DNA of 36,615 nt from Treponema sp. (GTDB lineage: Bacteria > Spirochaetota > Spirochaetia > Treponematales > Breznakiellaceae): positions 1-36,615 of the forward strand of contig WQRN01000004.1 in assembly GCA_009786715.1 (NCBI GenBank). The letters are read 5' to 3'. The translations under genes and the position numbers were made by a program. The notes below the pieces were generated by a model. It saw nothing but the letters and a program-made list of their open reading frames with translations. It was not told where the DNA came from and did no database searches. Shown here piece by piece: positions 23,729 to 31,970 of this stretch; the stretch's first letter is position 1; every line of letters begins with the position of its first letter.

Positions 23729-26700
23729 GAAATTTATACATTACAGTATTATTCATTCTTACAGTAAGCGGCGTTTTTGCTGTGGATTTTTTCTGGGAGG
23801 AGGCGGCGCCGTTTACTCCCAGAGCGGGGAAGTTTCCTGTAAGCGCTCACTCTGCCGATTTTTCTGTTGTTGCGTGGCAGGAAGTAAACAACAATAATAT
23901 TAATATTTATCTGGCTGTCAAAGAAGCGGGTCAGGATTGGGCGCACAGGGGCATGATCGCAGGGCCGTACTCGTTTCTTGGAACTGAGCCTTCGATTATC
24001 AGCATGGTGATCGATAACAGAGGAAGGATTATTATTGCCGCTGCTTCGGGAGGGGCGCAGTCTGAGATATTAATTTCCGCGGACAGAGGCCGGAGTTTTA
24101 TAAAACAAACCGTAGACCTTGGAGCGGAAAATACTGTCGCTCCGCGTTTGTTTGTCCGCGCAGACGGCGGTTATTTTCTTTTTGTTACCCGCGGACGAAT
24201 GCAGTCTTTGTCAATTTATTATTCGCGCTCTGATGACGGAATTAACTGGTCGCCTTTTGAGTTTTTTACTCCTGAAAATACATTGTCTCTTAACTTCCTG
24301 CCGTCTCACGCCAGCGCGGGGCGAAGAGATATTGTCTTCTTTCAGTCGCTGATTATGGGCGTGGAATCGTTATCCACATTCCAGCTGTTTTATAAAATCA
24401 GCGATGACGGCGGAAGATCGTGGACAGAGGCGAAGCGATTTACTTCGTTTAACGATCCCGTAATGCAGACTCAGGCCTCCGCGGATCAATTTGACAATCA
24501 AAGGCCGCATTTAACGCGGTACGGTGAAAATCTGCTTTTAGTTTGGGAAAGACGTTTCTCGAACAGGTCGCCTCAGATTTACAGCGCGATTATCAATTCA
24601 AATGTAAATATGACAGGACGCGCGGAACGCGTTAACAGCACTGAGGCGTATTGCAACAACCCAATCGGCTTTATTCACGAAAATACGCCGACCGTTGTCT
24701 GGTTCGATAACCGCAGCGGTAATAACAGAATCGTCCTCGCCCAGCGCAGCGATTATAACTGGGATAACCATCTGCTTTCCAGCACTGCCGCGGACGCGTC
24801 TTTCGCAAGGCCTGTCGTAAGCAGCGACGGAGCGTATATTTTCTGGCAGACCACATCACGCAATGCGGGGCGCATTTACATTCTCGCGCCGGATTTTTCA
24901 GCGCCAAGTCCGAGAATTACAGCGGTAAACTTTACTCCGCAAAGAGCCAGCCGTTCAGAAAGAGCGCGGGTTACATGGAATATTCCGTCTGATACTTCGG
25001 GTATTTTAGGTTTCTCATGGAACTGGAGCCAGGATCAAAACGCGCTGCCGCCTGAACAGGTGATGATTTACAACATCGGCAACGCGTCGAATTTAAATTT
25101 GGAACATACTGCCTTAAACGACGGCTTGTGGTATTTCAGCGTACGCGCTCAGGATTATGCGGGAAACTGGTCCGCGCCTTCAAGGGTTGTGTTTAACAGA
25201 AAGAACACTCCGCCGCCGCAGATTAATATTATCGAACCGCAGACAGACGCAAACGGGTTTCTGCTTTCCAATACATTTAATTTATCATGGGAACCTTCAG
25301 CGGATCCGTACGCGGAAGGATACACATGGAACCTGCAATTTTTGGGCGCAAACGCAAATGCCGCGATTAATTCCGTGCCTTCAAGAATAATGGGAACCAA
25401 TACATCCGCCGGCTTTTCAAATCAGGATAACGGCATTTGGGCATTTTCTGTTTCCGCGATCGATCAGGCGGGAAATATCGGACAGGCGTCGAGTATAATT
25501 TTCAGAACTAATAAATTTATCCCGTACACAAGCGTCAGTTACGTTGACGCGCAGCAGGACGAGCAGGGAATTTTAACAATCAGGATTTTAGGCCGCGGAT
25601 TTTCAACAGGCGGGATTGTAGATTCAATTGTTCTGGAACGCGAAGGACATCCCGAACAAAGAGGAAACTTTAATATTTTATCGGACAGGGAAATCGCGGG
25701 ACTGACATTTGAATATATGGAAGAGGGCCGGTACAGGTTAAGATTGCATCACTCGGTCAGAGGATGGTATGCAGCCGAATCATTTATCCCGGTCGCGAGA
25801 ACCGGAACAGTCAAGTTCGGCGATTACTCGAAAGAATGGCGGCCTTCGTGGCGCATTGAACAGCGAAAGTTAATATCATTTAACCCAATCATGGCGCTTG
25901 CGGCGTTATTGTTTGTTTTATGCGCTCTGGGATTAATAGCGATGATCCGCGGGCTTGCCGGAGTTATAACGGAAGGCGCGTTAGTAAAACAGGAAGCGCA
26001 AGCGATTATTACAGGAGATTTTATGCCTATGGAAAAGAAACAAAAGATTGTGCAAATACAAAGAAGAGGAAGAGGACTGCGGTTTAAACTCGCGTCATTT
26101 ACAACAGGTCTTATTCTTCTTGTAGTAATAATGATCTCAACGCCGATGTACATTATGATGATCAATACGCAGCAGCAAACGCTGCTCAGAAGTTTATGGG
26201 ATCGTTCAGGCGTTTTACTTGAGGGAATTGCTTCAAGCGCAAGATCGTATCTGCCGATGGCGCTTCAATCCGCGGGCGAGCGCGGCGCTCTGGAGCTAAT
26301 GTATCTTCCGGCTCAATCCGCCGCTCTTAACGAAGCGCAATATATAACAATCACAGGCTACGGCTTTAACTCAATACATACAAATCATATCTGGGCGTCT
26401 AACGATCCGAATGCCGGGTTAAAAATTGACACAACGGAATTACGCCCCGGCGTTTCACGTTTTAACGACGCGCTGGATCCTTTCTACGATGAAATCGCAA
26501 ACGAGCTTAATTTGCGCGCTCAAAGGGAAGCCGGAGAACTTTCTAACAGTATTTCGGGAATGACAGAAGAATTCCTTTCTCTCGCGCTTCGCACCGACGC
26601 GGCTGGAGAGCGGATGCGCAGCGATATACAGGTATCGATCAACTCGCTGGAATTAAGGGTAAACGAAATACTAACGGCGATTTCAGGAGAAATCGGTTCC

Positions 26701-28230
26701 TACCCTGAGTTCCCGCGCAACCGCATCAGCGGCACAGGAGACGGAAAATATATAATATACAAACCCATTATGTACCGCCAGAGAGCTGATAATAATTTCT
26801 ACCGCGGTTTAATCCGTCTGGAAGTATCTACAGAATCAATTGAGCGTGAAATTAATCAGGGGAAAATGAGGCTCTTAATCACAATCGCGGTTGTCGCCAT
26901 CGCGGTATTGTTAATCGGAATAACAGGCGCGTTTATTTTCGCAACCCTGATGATCAGACCGATTAAGAATCTTGTAAAACATATCGAAATGATCCGCGAC
27001 ACAGAAGACAAATCCAAACTCGCGGGACAGGATATAAAAATCAACACAAAGGACGAGATCGCTATTCTTGGAAACACAATAAACGACATGACCCACGGCC
27101 TTGTAAAAGCCGCTCTTGCCGCGTCCGACTTAAATATCGGTAAAGAAATACAGAAAAAATTTATCCCGCTGGAAATGGACTCAAGCGGCAACAAGCAGAG
27201 TAACGGATCGAAACATACGCCGAACCTCGATTTCTTCGGCTATTACGAAGGCGCAAAGGGCGTATCGGGGGACTACTTTGATTACCAAGACCTAGACGGC
27301 CGTTACTACGCCATTATCAAGTGCGACGTTGCCGGCAAAGGAATTCCGGCAGCCCTCATCATGATTCAGGTAGCGACGATGTTCCTTAACTATTTTAAAC
27401 AATGGAAACCAAACGCAAAAGGAATGCATATAGAAGAAGTTGTTTATCAGATAAACGATTTTATCGAAGCGCTCGGCTTTAAAGGCAGATTTGCGGCGTT
27501 CACGCTCTGCCTGTTTGATTCGCAGACAGGAGTTGTCCGTTTCTGCAACGCCGGCGACAACATCATTCATTTATACAGCCAGAAGGAAGGAAAGAAAAAA
27601 ACCATCACCCTGCCGCAGACTCCGGCGACAGGCGTGCTTCCCAACTTTATGATTGAATCAACAGGCGGTTATAAAGTTAACACCATAACGATAGATAAGG
27701 GCGATATCCTTCTTCTGTACACTGACGGTATTGAAGAAGCGAAAAGAAAATTCCGGGACGGCAAATTTAAAGAAATACTCTGCACCGAAGGCCAGAACGA
27801 CACACCGCACGAAAACCATCTTTGCGGACAGGCCGACGAAGAGATGAGCCCCGAACGCGTTGAAGCGATAATAAACGCGGTAATGGCGCGTGAAATTTAT
27901 ACTCTGCGAAAATTCCACAATCCGGAAGGAGAAATCGAACTTCAATTTGATTTTTCATCCTGCGAGGGCACCGGAGAAAATGTAATTATGGCGATGGTAT
28001 CGGTGGAAAAAATGTTCCGCTGTTACAAACCGGCGGACGCAGGCGAAGACGCGCGGGTATTGGTAGATAAAAAGGTTGATGAATTCTTAAAAAGCCATTT
28101 TTTACAGTATAGGCGTTATTGCTCACATACGAGAGAATATCCTGAAAATCCTGCGTATATGTATTATACTCATATTAGGGAAGACGAACAGTACGACGAT
28201 CTTACCATTCTGGGAATAAAAAGAAAATAA
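23725..28230 (+). CDS. Giant transmembrane sensor: Asp-box propeller, beta domains, HAMP and SpoIIE/PP2C phosphatase
   Basis: A 1501-aa protein. Signal peptide 1-19. Residues about 30-390 contain sialidase-like Asp-boxes (SADRGRSF at 118, SDDGINW at 169, SDDGGRSW at 226), indicating a propeller outside the cell membrane. Two beta-sandwich units follow at about 395-600, each ending like DNGIWAFSVSAIDQAGN. Helices are near 723-742, 792-813 and 1050-1077, the last leading into a HAMP domain. The C-terminal SpoIIE-type PP2C domain has GVSGDYFDY (Asp1183), DVAGKGIPAAL (Asp1201) and YTDGIEEA (Asp1334), all expected metal ligands. It probably converts an extracytoplasmic signal into dephosphorylation of an anti-sigma-antagonist-like partner; no such partner is in the window. 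Confidence 0.9.
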   Translation: MRNLYITVLFILTVSGVFAVDFFWEEAAPFTPRAGKFPVSAHSADFSVVAWQEVNNNNINIYLAVKEAGQDWAHRGMIAGPYSFLGTEPSIISMVIDNRGRIIIAAASGGAQSEILISADRGRSFIKQTVDLGAENTVAPRLFVRADGGYFLFVTRGRMQSLSIYYSRSDDGINWSPFEFFTPENTLSLNFLPSHASAGRRDIVFFQSLIMGVESLSTFQLFYKISDDGGRSWTEAKRFTSFNDPVMQTQASADQFDNQRPHLTRYGENLLLVWERRFSNRSPQIYSAIINSNVNMTGRAERVNSTEAYCNNPIGFIHENTPTVVWFDNRSGNNRIVLAQRSDYNWDNHLLSSTAADASFARPVVSSDGAYIFWQTTSRNAGRIYILAPDFSAPSPRITAVNFTPQRASRSERARVTWNIPSDTSGILGFSWNWSQDQNALPPEQVMIYNIGNASNLNLEHTALNDGLWYFSVRAQDYAGNWSAPSRVVFNRKNTPPPQINIIEPQTDANGFLLSNTFNLSWEPSADPYAEGYTWNLQFLGANANAAINSVPSRIMGTNTSAGFSNQDNGIWAFSVSAIDQAGNIGQASSIIFRTNKFIPYTSVSYVDAQQDEQGILTIRILGRGFSTGGIVDSIVLEREGHPEQRGNFNILSDREIAGLTFEYMEEGRYRLRLHHSVRGWYAAESFIPVARTGTVKFGDYSKEWRPSWRIEQRKLISFNPIMALAALLFVLCALGLIAMIRGLAGVITEGALVKQEAQAIITGDFMPMEKKQKIVQIQRRGRGLRFKLASFTTGLILLVVIMISTPMYIMMINTQQQTLLRSLWDRSGVLLEGIASSARSYLPMALQSAGERGALELMYLPAQSAALNEAQYITITGYGFNSIHTNHIWASNDPNAGLKIDTTELRPGVSRFNDALDPFYDEIANELNLRAQREAGELSNSISGMTEEFLSLALRTDAAGERMRSDIQVSINSLELRVNEILTAISGEIGSYPEFPRNRISGTGDGKYIIYKPIMYRQRADNNFYRGLIRLEVSTESIEREINQGKMRLLITIAVVAIAVLLIGITGAFIFATLMIRPIKNLVKHIEMIRDTEDKSKLAGQDIKINTKDEIAILGNTINDMTHGLVKAALAASDLNIGKEIQKKFIPLEMDSSGNKQSNGSKHTPNLDFFGYYEGAKGVSGDYFDYQDLDGRYYAIIKCDVAGKGIPAALIMIQVATMFLNYFKQWKPNAKGMHIEEVVYQINDFIEALGFKGRFAAFTLCLFDSQTGVVRFCNAGDNIIHLYSQKEGKKKTITLPQTPATGVLPNFMIESTGGYKVNTITIDKGDILLLYTDGIEEAKRKFRDGKFKEILCTEGQNDTPHENHLCGQADEEMSPERVEAIINAVMAREIYTLRKFHNPEGEIELQFDFSSCEGTGENVIMAMVSVEKMFRCYKPADAGEDARVLVDKKVDEFLKSHFLQYRRYCSHTREYPENPAYMYYTHIREDEQYDDLTILGIKRK

Positions 28231-28240
28231 GGAGAGAAAG

Positions 28241-28561
28241 ATGACATTCAGCGAAAGAATGAAGGACCTGTTGGAACAAGGCTGGGCCGCATCAAAAGAC
28301 TTAGCCATGAAAGCCGGCGCCAAAGCTCAGGATCTTGGGGAAAGGGGCTTATTGATGTGGGACATCAAACAGCTTGAAAACCAGGCTCAAAAATGCCTGA
28401 CCCGCCTTGGTAACGAAGCTTATATCGCTTTTACAGAGCGGGATCAGCCATCACTCAGCCGTGAATCAACCGAATGCAGCACCCTGCTGAATGAACTTGC
28501 GAAAATCAAGGAACAAATAGAACTCAAAGAGAACGAGTTAAAACTGCGAAAAGCGGTATAA
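28241..28561 (+). CDS. Small helical protein, conserved-hypothetical type
   Basis: A 106-aa protein with AAGGAGAG as a strong ribosome site about 5 nt before ATG. It is all helical: an amphipathic N-terminus rich in Ala and Lys, and a coiled-coil C-terminus (LLNELAKIKEQIELKENEL). There is no signal peptide. It follows the phosphatase by ten bases and is likely in the same transcript; a role in that signalling path is possible but unsupported by motifs. Confidence 0.75.
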   Translation: MTFSERMKDLLEQGWAASKDLAMKAGAKAQDLGERGLLMWDIKQLENQAQKCLTRLGNEAYIAFTERDQPSLSRESTECSTLLNELAKIKEQIELKENELKLRKAV

Positions 28562-28612
28562 ACACCCCCTTGAAACATTTTCTTTTTTAATATATTTATT
28601 ATAGAAGAATAT

Positions 28613-28685
28613 GGGCCGCTAGCTCAGTCGGTAGAGCATCGCCCTTTTAAGGCGGTGGTCGCGTGTTCGAATCCCGCGCGGCTCA
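28613..28685 (+). tRNA. tRNA-Lys (anticodon UUU)
   Basis: A full cloverleaf of 73 nt without encoded CCA. Acceptor GGGCCGC pairs GCGGCTC (one G-U). D stem is GCTC/GAGC. Anticodon loop CTTTTAA gives UUU, decoding AAA and AAG. T loop is TTCGAAT. The T stem GCGTG/CCCGC carries a T-C mismatch at pair 52-62. An AT-rich region with TTGAAA at 28570 and TATTAT at 28597 precedes it, spaced too widely for a confident promoter. Confidence 0.96.
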
Positions 28686-28700
28686 AATTAAGGAATCAAG

Positions 28701-28731
28701 AAAGACTTCGTCTATTGATGAAGTCTTTTTT
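28701..28731 (+). terminator. Intrinsic terminator after tRNA-Lys
   Basis: Nine-bp stem AAAGACTTC/GAAGTCTTT around a 10-nt loop, running into a T-tract that ends at 28731. It lies 15 bases after the tRNA. Confidence 0.85.
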
Positions 28732-28749
28732 ATTACCTGTGAACGCCTG

Positions 28750-28769
28750 TTTTCCACAGGTTTTCCACA
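28750..28769 (+). promoter_or_regulatory. Two tandem DnaA-box-like sites
   Basis: TTTTCCACA occurs at 28750-28758 and 28761-28769. Each fits the relaxed DnaA consensus TTWTNCACA, and the 11-bp period is one helical turn. They lie just upstream of the ptsN promoter and beside an inverted repeat ACCTGTG/CACAGGT (28735-28741, 28755-28761). No dnaA, dnaN or gyrase gene is near, so an origin is unlikely; DnaA control of the promoter is possible. Confidence 0.4.
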
Positions 28770-28779
28770 TTGCAATTAA

Positions 28780-28808
28780 TTGAATTTTAACCAAAGGTAT
28801 GGTATAGT
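28780..28808 (+). promoter_or_regulatory. Promoter of the stand-alone EIIA gene
   Basis: TTGAAT (28780-28785), 17-bp spacer, TATAGT (28803-28808). The ATG at 28815 is six bases after the -10, matching the spacing at the other EIIA gene. No ribosome site is present. Confidence 0.6.
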
Positions 28809-28814
28809 TATCCT

Positions 28815-29261
28815 ATGAATCTAAAAACAGTGATAACAACAGATACTATTGACCTTAACCTGAAAGGCGCCACGAAAAAAGAGATTATCAATGAATTACT
28901 TGATATTCTTGTCAGAACAGGAAAAATACAGGACAGGGAAGCCGCGTTAACCGCAGTTATGGACAGGGAGGAAAAAATGTCCACTGGAATGAAGCACGGG
29001 ATTGCCATTCCGCACGGAAAATGCGCAGCTACCGAAGATTTAGTTGCCTGTATAGGTATTTCGGAAAAACCAGTCGATTTTGATTCTCTGGATCAACAGC
29101 CATGCAGAATTTTTATTATGACTCTTTCTCCGGTGGAGAAAACAGGACCTCATCTGCAGTTCCTTGCCGAAGTCAGTCTTCTGTTTAAAAGCGGCGATAA
29201 ACGCGATGAAATCCTGAAAGCGGCAACACCAGAGGAAGTTCTGGAAATATTATCAGAGTAA
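28815..29261 (+). CDS. ptsN: PTS EIIA domain protein (PtsN-like)
   Basis: A 148-aa single-domain EIIA of the fructose/nitrogen type. GMKHGIAIPHGKC carries the phosphoryl-accepting His67, and the LVACIGISEKPVDFDSLD segment is typical. It lacks a DNA-binding domain, unlike the EIIA protein encoded at 11597. With no EIIB or EIIC nearby it probably acts as a phosphorylation-state regulator. It seems to be transcribed from its own promoter as a near-leaderless mRNA. The symbol is by family resemblance. Confidence 0.92.
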   Translation: MNLKTVITTDTIDLNLKGATKKEIINELLDILVRTGKIQDREAALTAVMDREEKMSTGMKHGIAIPHGKCAATEDLVACIGISEKPVDFDSLDQQPCRIFIMTLSPVEKTGPHLQFLAEVSLLFKSGDKRDEILKAATPEEVLEILSE

Positions 29262-29263
29262 TC

Positions 29264-29281
29264 CGCGTTTAAAGAAACGCG
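29264..29281 (+). other. Short perfect hairpin after ptsN
   Basis: CGCGTTT-AAAG-AAACGCG, starting two bases after the stop codon of ptsN. There is no T-run, so it is not a clear terminator; it may attenuate read-through into the GH5 gene or stabilise the ptsN message. Confidence 0.4.
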
Positions 29282-29305
29282 CAGTTATCGAAGAGAAACG
29301 CACAA

Positions 29306-31168
29306 ATGCGTATAAATAACAATTTAATACTGGATGATGAAGGAAGAACATTAATCCTGCGCGGAGTGAACCTTGGAGGAGACTCCAAGATCCCCATTGG
29401 GGGTGACTCGCTGGATGCTAAAAATGTTTCCTTCATCGGAAGGCCTTTCCCGGCAGAAGAAGCGCAAAGCCATTTTCAGCGTCTGAGAAACGCGGGGATG
29501 ACATTTCTGCGGCTAATCATCACATGGGAAGCGATTGAACATGACGGTCCCGGAATTTACGATGAAGCGTATTTGGCATATCTTCGCAAAATCTTGCAGG
29601 CGGCGGAAAAAGAAGGCATCTCCGTTTTTATGGATCCTCACCAGGATGTTTGGAGCCGATGGACAGGCGGAGACGGCGCGCCTTCCTGGACGATGGAAAA
29701 ACTTGGAATGAATCTTGATAACGGCGATCTATGCGGCGCGGCTGTCACAAAACAGCGTTACGAGAAACCTTACGCAAAAATGATCTGGCCCAGCAATTAT
29801 AACCGTTACATTACAGCGACAATGTTCAGCCTGTTTTTCGCCGGACTAACCTATGCTCCGGATTTAAATATTGAAGGTGAAAATATTCAGCAATGGCTGC
29901 AGAACAGATACATTGCCGCTCTTAAACACGCGCAGCGCCGATTGAAAAATCTTGGGGCAATTGCGGGCTGGGGTTCGATGAACGAACCTCATTTTGGTTT
30001 TGTCGGACATAAAAATCTTTTGCGATCCGAAAACCCGTTAATTCCGACACAGCCATGTCCAAGCCCATGGCAGGCAATCTGCGCCGCTTCCGGGTTTACG
30101 CAAAAAGTTCCCGTTTATAGTCTTATCTCCGCCGGTAAAACCGTCACGCGTTATGAGATATTTAATCCCCGCGGCGTTTCGCTTTTTAAAGACGGGTATT
30201 CCTGCCCGTGGAAACTTTCAGGCGTCTGGCGTGACGAAGGCGGCGCGCCGAGGTTACTGAACGAAAACTATTTCAGCCATTATCAGGGACGCCCCGTAAA
30301 TTTCGCGGATGACTTTTTAAAACCTTTTATTATTAAATATACAGACGCGATGAAACAGGCCGATGAAAAGACATTTTTCTTTATCGAAGGTTTACCCAAT
30401 TGCAGGAGAGAAGAATCTCATCCATCGTGGAAAAAAAGTGACAACGCTAATACCGCAAACGGCGGTTACGTAGTAAACGGCGGTTACGTAGTAAACGCAT
30501 TTCATTGGTACGACGGTTTTTCTCTTTTTACAAAAAGTTTCAGAACATGGTTTACAGTGGACACAGAAGAAGTAAAATTGATCTTTGGAAGAAAGAATTC
30601 GGTTGAATATTTTACAAAATGTCTTTCGCAGGCAATCGAACACACCAGAAAAAAAATGGAAAATATACCATGCCTTCTCGGCGAGTTCGGTCTTGCCTTC
30701 GATTTAAATAAAAAAAGCGGATTTAAAAAATGCAATTACAAACTGCATGAAACGGCGTTATCAATGTACTACGACGCAATAGACAAAAACCTTCTTCATT
30801 CAACAATTTGGAATTATTCCGCAAGCAACACAAACGAACACGGCGACTTTTGGAACGACGAAGATTTATCGATCTTTTCAGAAGGAAAAGAACGCGCCCA
30901 AGCCGGCTGGAAACGCCCCTACCCCATGGCAACATCAGGCAAACTCCTTTCTTTTAACTGGAACGGAAAACATAAAAAATTCACCCTCACCTTCATACCT
31001 GATAACAGCATAAAAGCGCCTACAATTATTTACCTGCCTGCGTACATTTTCGGCGAATCCGTAAAAGTTGAAACAACATTAAAATGGGAATACAACAAAG
31101 AAGAGCAAAAGTTATTTATTTATAATAACGGCAGCGCAGAGGAGATAACGGTTATTGTAACTGTCTAG
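29306..31168 (+). CDS. GH5 glycoside hydrolase, endoglycoceramidase/glycolipid-glucosidase-like
   Basis: A 620-aa GH5 enzyme. The start LILRGVNLGG and MDPHQDVWSR are features of the endoglycoceramidase-like branch. The acid/base is Glu227 in GWGSMNEPH and the nucleophile Glu460 in LLGEFG. AFHWYDG carries the conserved His between them. The last 75 residues look like the small C-terminal beta-sandwich of this branch. No signal peptide is present, so it would act inside the cell on imported glycosides or glycolipids, which is unusual. An exact 18-bp duplication doubles NGGYVV next to AFHWYDG. The ribosome site (GAAGAGAA) is weak. Substrate is uncertain. Confidence 0.85.
   Translation: MRINNNLILDDEGRTLILRGVNLGGDSKIPIGGDSLDAKNVSFIGRPFPAEEAQSHFQRLRNAGMTFLRLIITWEAIEHDGPGIYDEAYLAYLRKILQAAEKEGISVFMDPHQDVWSRWTGGDGAPSWTMEKLGMNLDNGDLCGAAVTKQRYEKPYAKMIWPSNYNRYITATMFSLFFAGLTYAPDLNIEGENIQQWLQNRYIAALKHAQRRLKNLGAIAGWGSMNEPHFGFVGHKNLLRSENPLIPTQPCPSPWQAICAASGFTQKVPVYSLISAGKTVTRYEIFNPRGVSLFKDGYSCPWKLSGVWRDEGGAPRLLNENYFSHYQGRPVNFADDFLKPFIIKYTDAMKQADEKTFFFIEGLPNCRREESHPSWKKSDNANTANGGYVVNGGYVVNAFHWYDGFSLFTKSFRTWFTVDTEEVKLIFGRKNSVEYFTKCLSQAIEHTRKKMENIPCLLGEFGLAFDLNKKSGFKKCNYKLHETALSMYYDAIDKNLLHSTIWNYSASNTNEHGDFWNDEDLSIFSEGKERAQAGWKRPYPMATSGKLLSFNWNGKHKKFTLTFIPDNSIKAPTIIYLPAYIFGESVKVETTLKWEYNKEEQKLFIYNNGSAEEITVIVTV
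30458..30493 (+). repeat. Perfect 18-bp tandem duplication inside the GH5 gene
   Basis: AACGGCGGTTACGTAGTA occurs twice in direct succession and keeps the reading frame, encoding NGGYVV twice just before the conserved AFHWYDG segment. Confidence 0.95.
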
Positions 31169-31238
31169 GATACCTTGCAAACTGTAGGCTATTAGAGATA
31201 CAAAGAAATTATCTAAAACGGCAGATTTAAAGGTAAAC

Positions 31239-31964
31239 CTAATTCCTCTCCATTAATTCCTTAAGGGTCATGCGGAACTCTTCTTCGCGGATCAGGCGTG
31301 AATGAAAGCGGCTTTCTATCTTTCTGCGGTTTTCTAAAATGCGGCTGACGTAATTGAGGGTTACTTCGGGCGCTCCTGTCGATTTTATTCTGCCGGCCCC
31401 GGCATTGTACATCGCAAGAGCGGAAATTTCTGTGCCGCCTGAGTTTAAGCATTGGCGTAAATGGCTGATTCCGTAGCGGGCGTTTGAATTAATATTATAA
31501 TAAACTGATATTTCCAGATGCGGAAAAGAATGATTGTTTAACTGAAATAGGCCGCGGTCTATGCTTCCGTTGCGGTTTTTTCTGTTTACGGCGCTTGGAT
31601 TAAATCTGCTTTCTTCCCAGCACAGCGCAAACGCGAGCGCGGGAGGAATGTTAAATTCATCCGAACAGTTTAAAATTGCATAAGCGATATCCCTGTTTGA
31701 ACAAACGTCTGTAAAAAAGTTTATAACCCAGTCTTTATAATCCGGCTTGCGGTAATATTCCAGAACAGGATCGGGTATTATTTCAGAGGGCGCGAACAGA
31801 GTGGAAAGATCGTCTTTTTCAATTTCGATATAAACAACAGGGGTAGGTCTTTTAAAATAACCGGAATGATTGCCGATAAAGGCGCACAAAAGGAGAGAAC
31901 AAAATACCCCTGTAAACAGGGGTATTACGTATTTTATTTTAGTTTTACGAAAACCCCATTCCAA
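31239..31964 (-). CDS. Membrane-anchored lytic transglycosylase (SLT domain)
   Basis: A 241-aa protein with a basic N-terminus, one membrane helix (about 13-31) and a C-terminal SLT domain. Catalytic motif CWEESRFNPSAVN places the acid Glu near 118; GLFQLN and ALAMYNAGAGRI are the other conserved blocks. It cleaves peptidoglycan glycan strands with 1,6-anhydro product, probably for wall turnover or insertion of envelope machines. The start is TTG with GAAAGG at 9 nt spacing inside the end of serA, six bases after the serA stop. It is the last gene of the serC-serA unit. Confidence 0.88.
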   Translation of the reverse strand: MEWGFRKTKIKYVIPLFTGVFCSLLLCAFIGNHSGYFKRPTPVVYIEIEKDDLSTLFAPSEIIPDPVLEYYRKPDYKDWVINFFTDVCSNRDIAYAILNCSDEFNIPPALAFALCWEESRFNPSAVNRKNRNGSIDRGLFQLNNHSFPHLEISVYYNINSNARYGISHLRQCLNSGGTEISALAMYNAGAGRIKSTGAPEVTLNYVSRILENRRKIESRFHSRLIREEEFRMTLKELMERN

Positions 31965-31970
31965 ACGGAC

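Noticed and set aside
28741..28790. Replication origin at the DnaA-box-like sites
   Set aside because: Only two boxes, no origin-linked genes such as dnaA or dnaN, and a plain promoter context.
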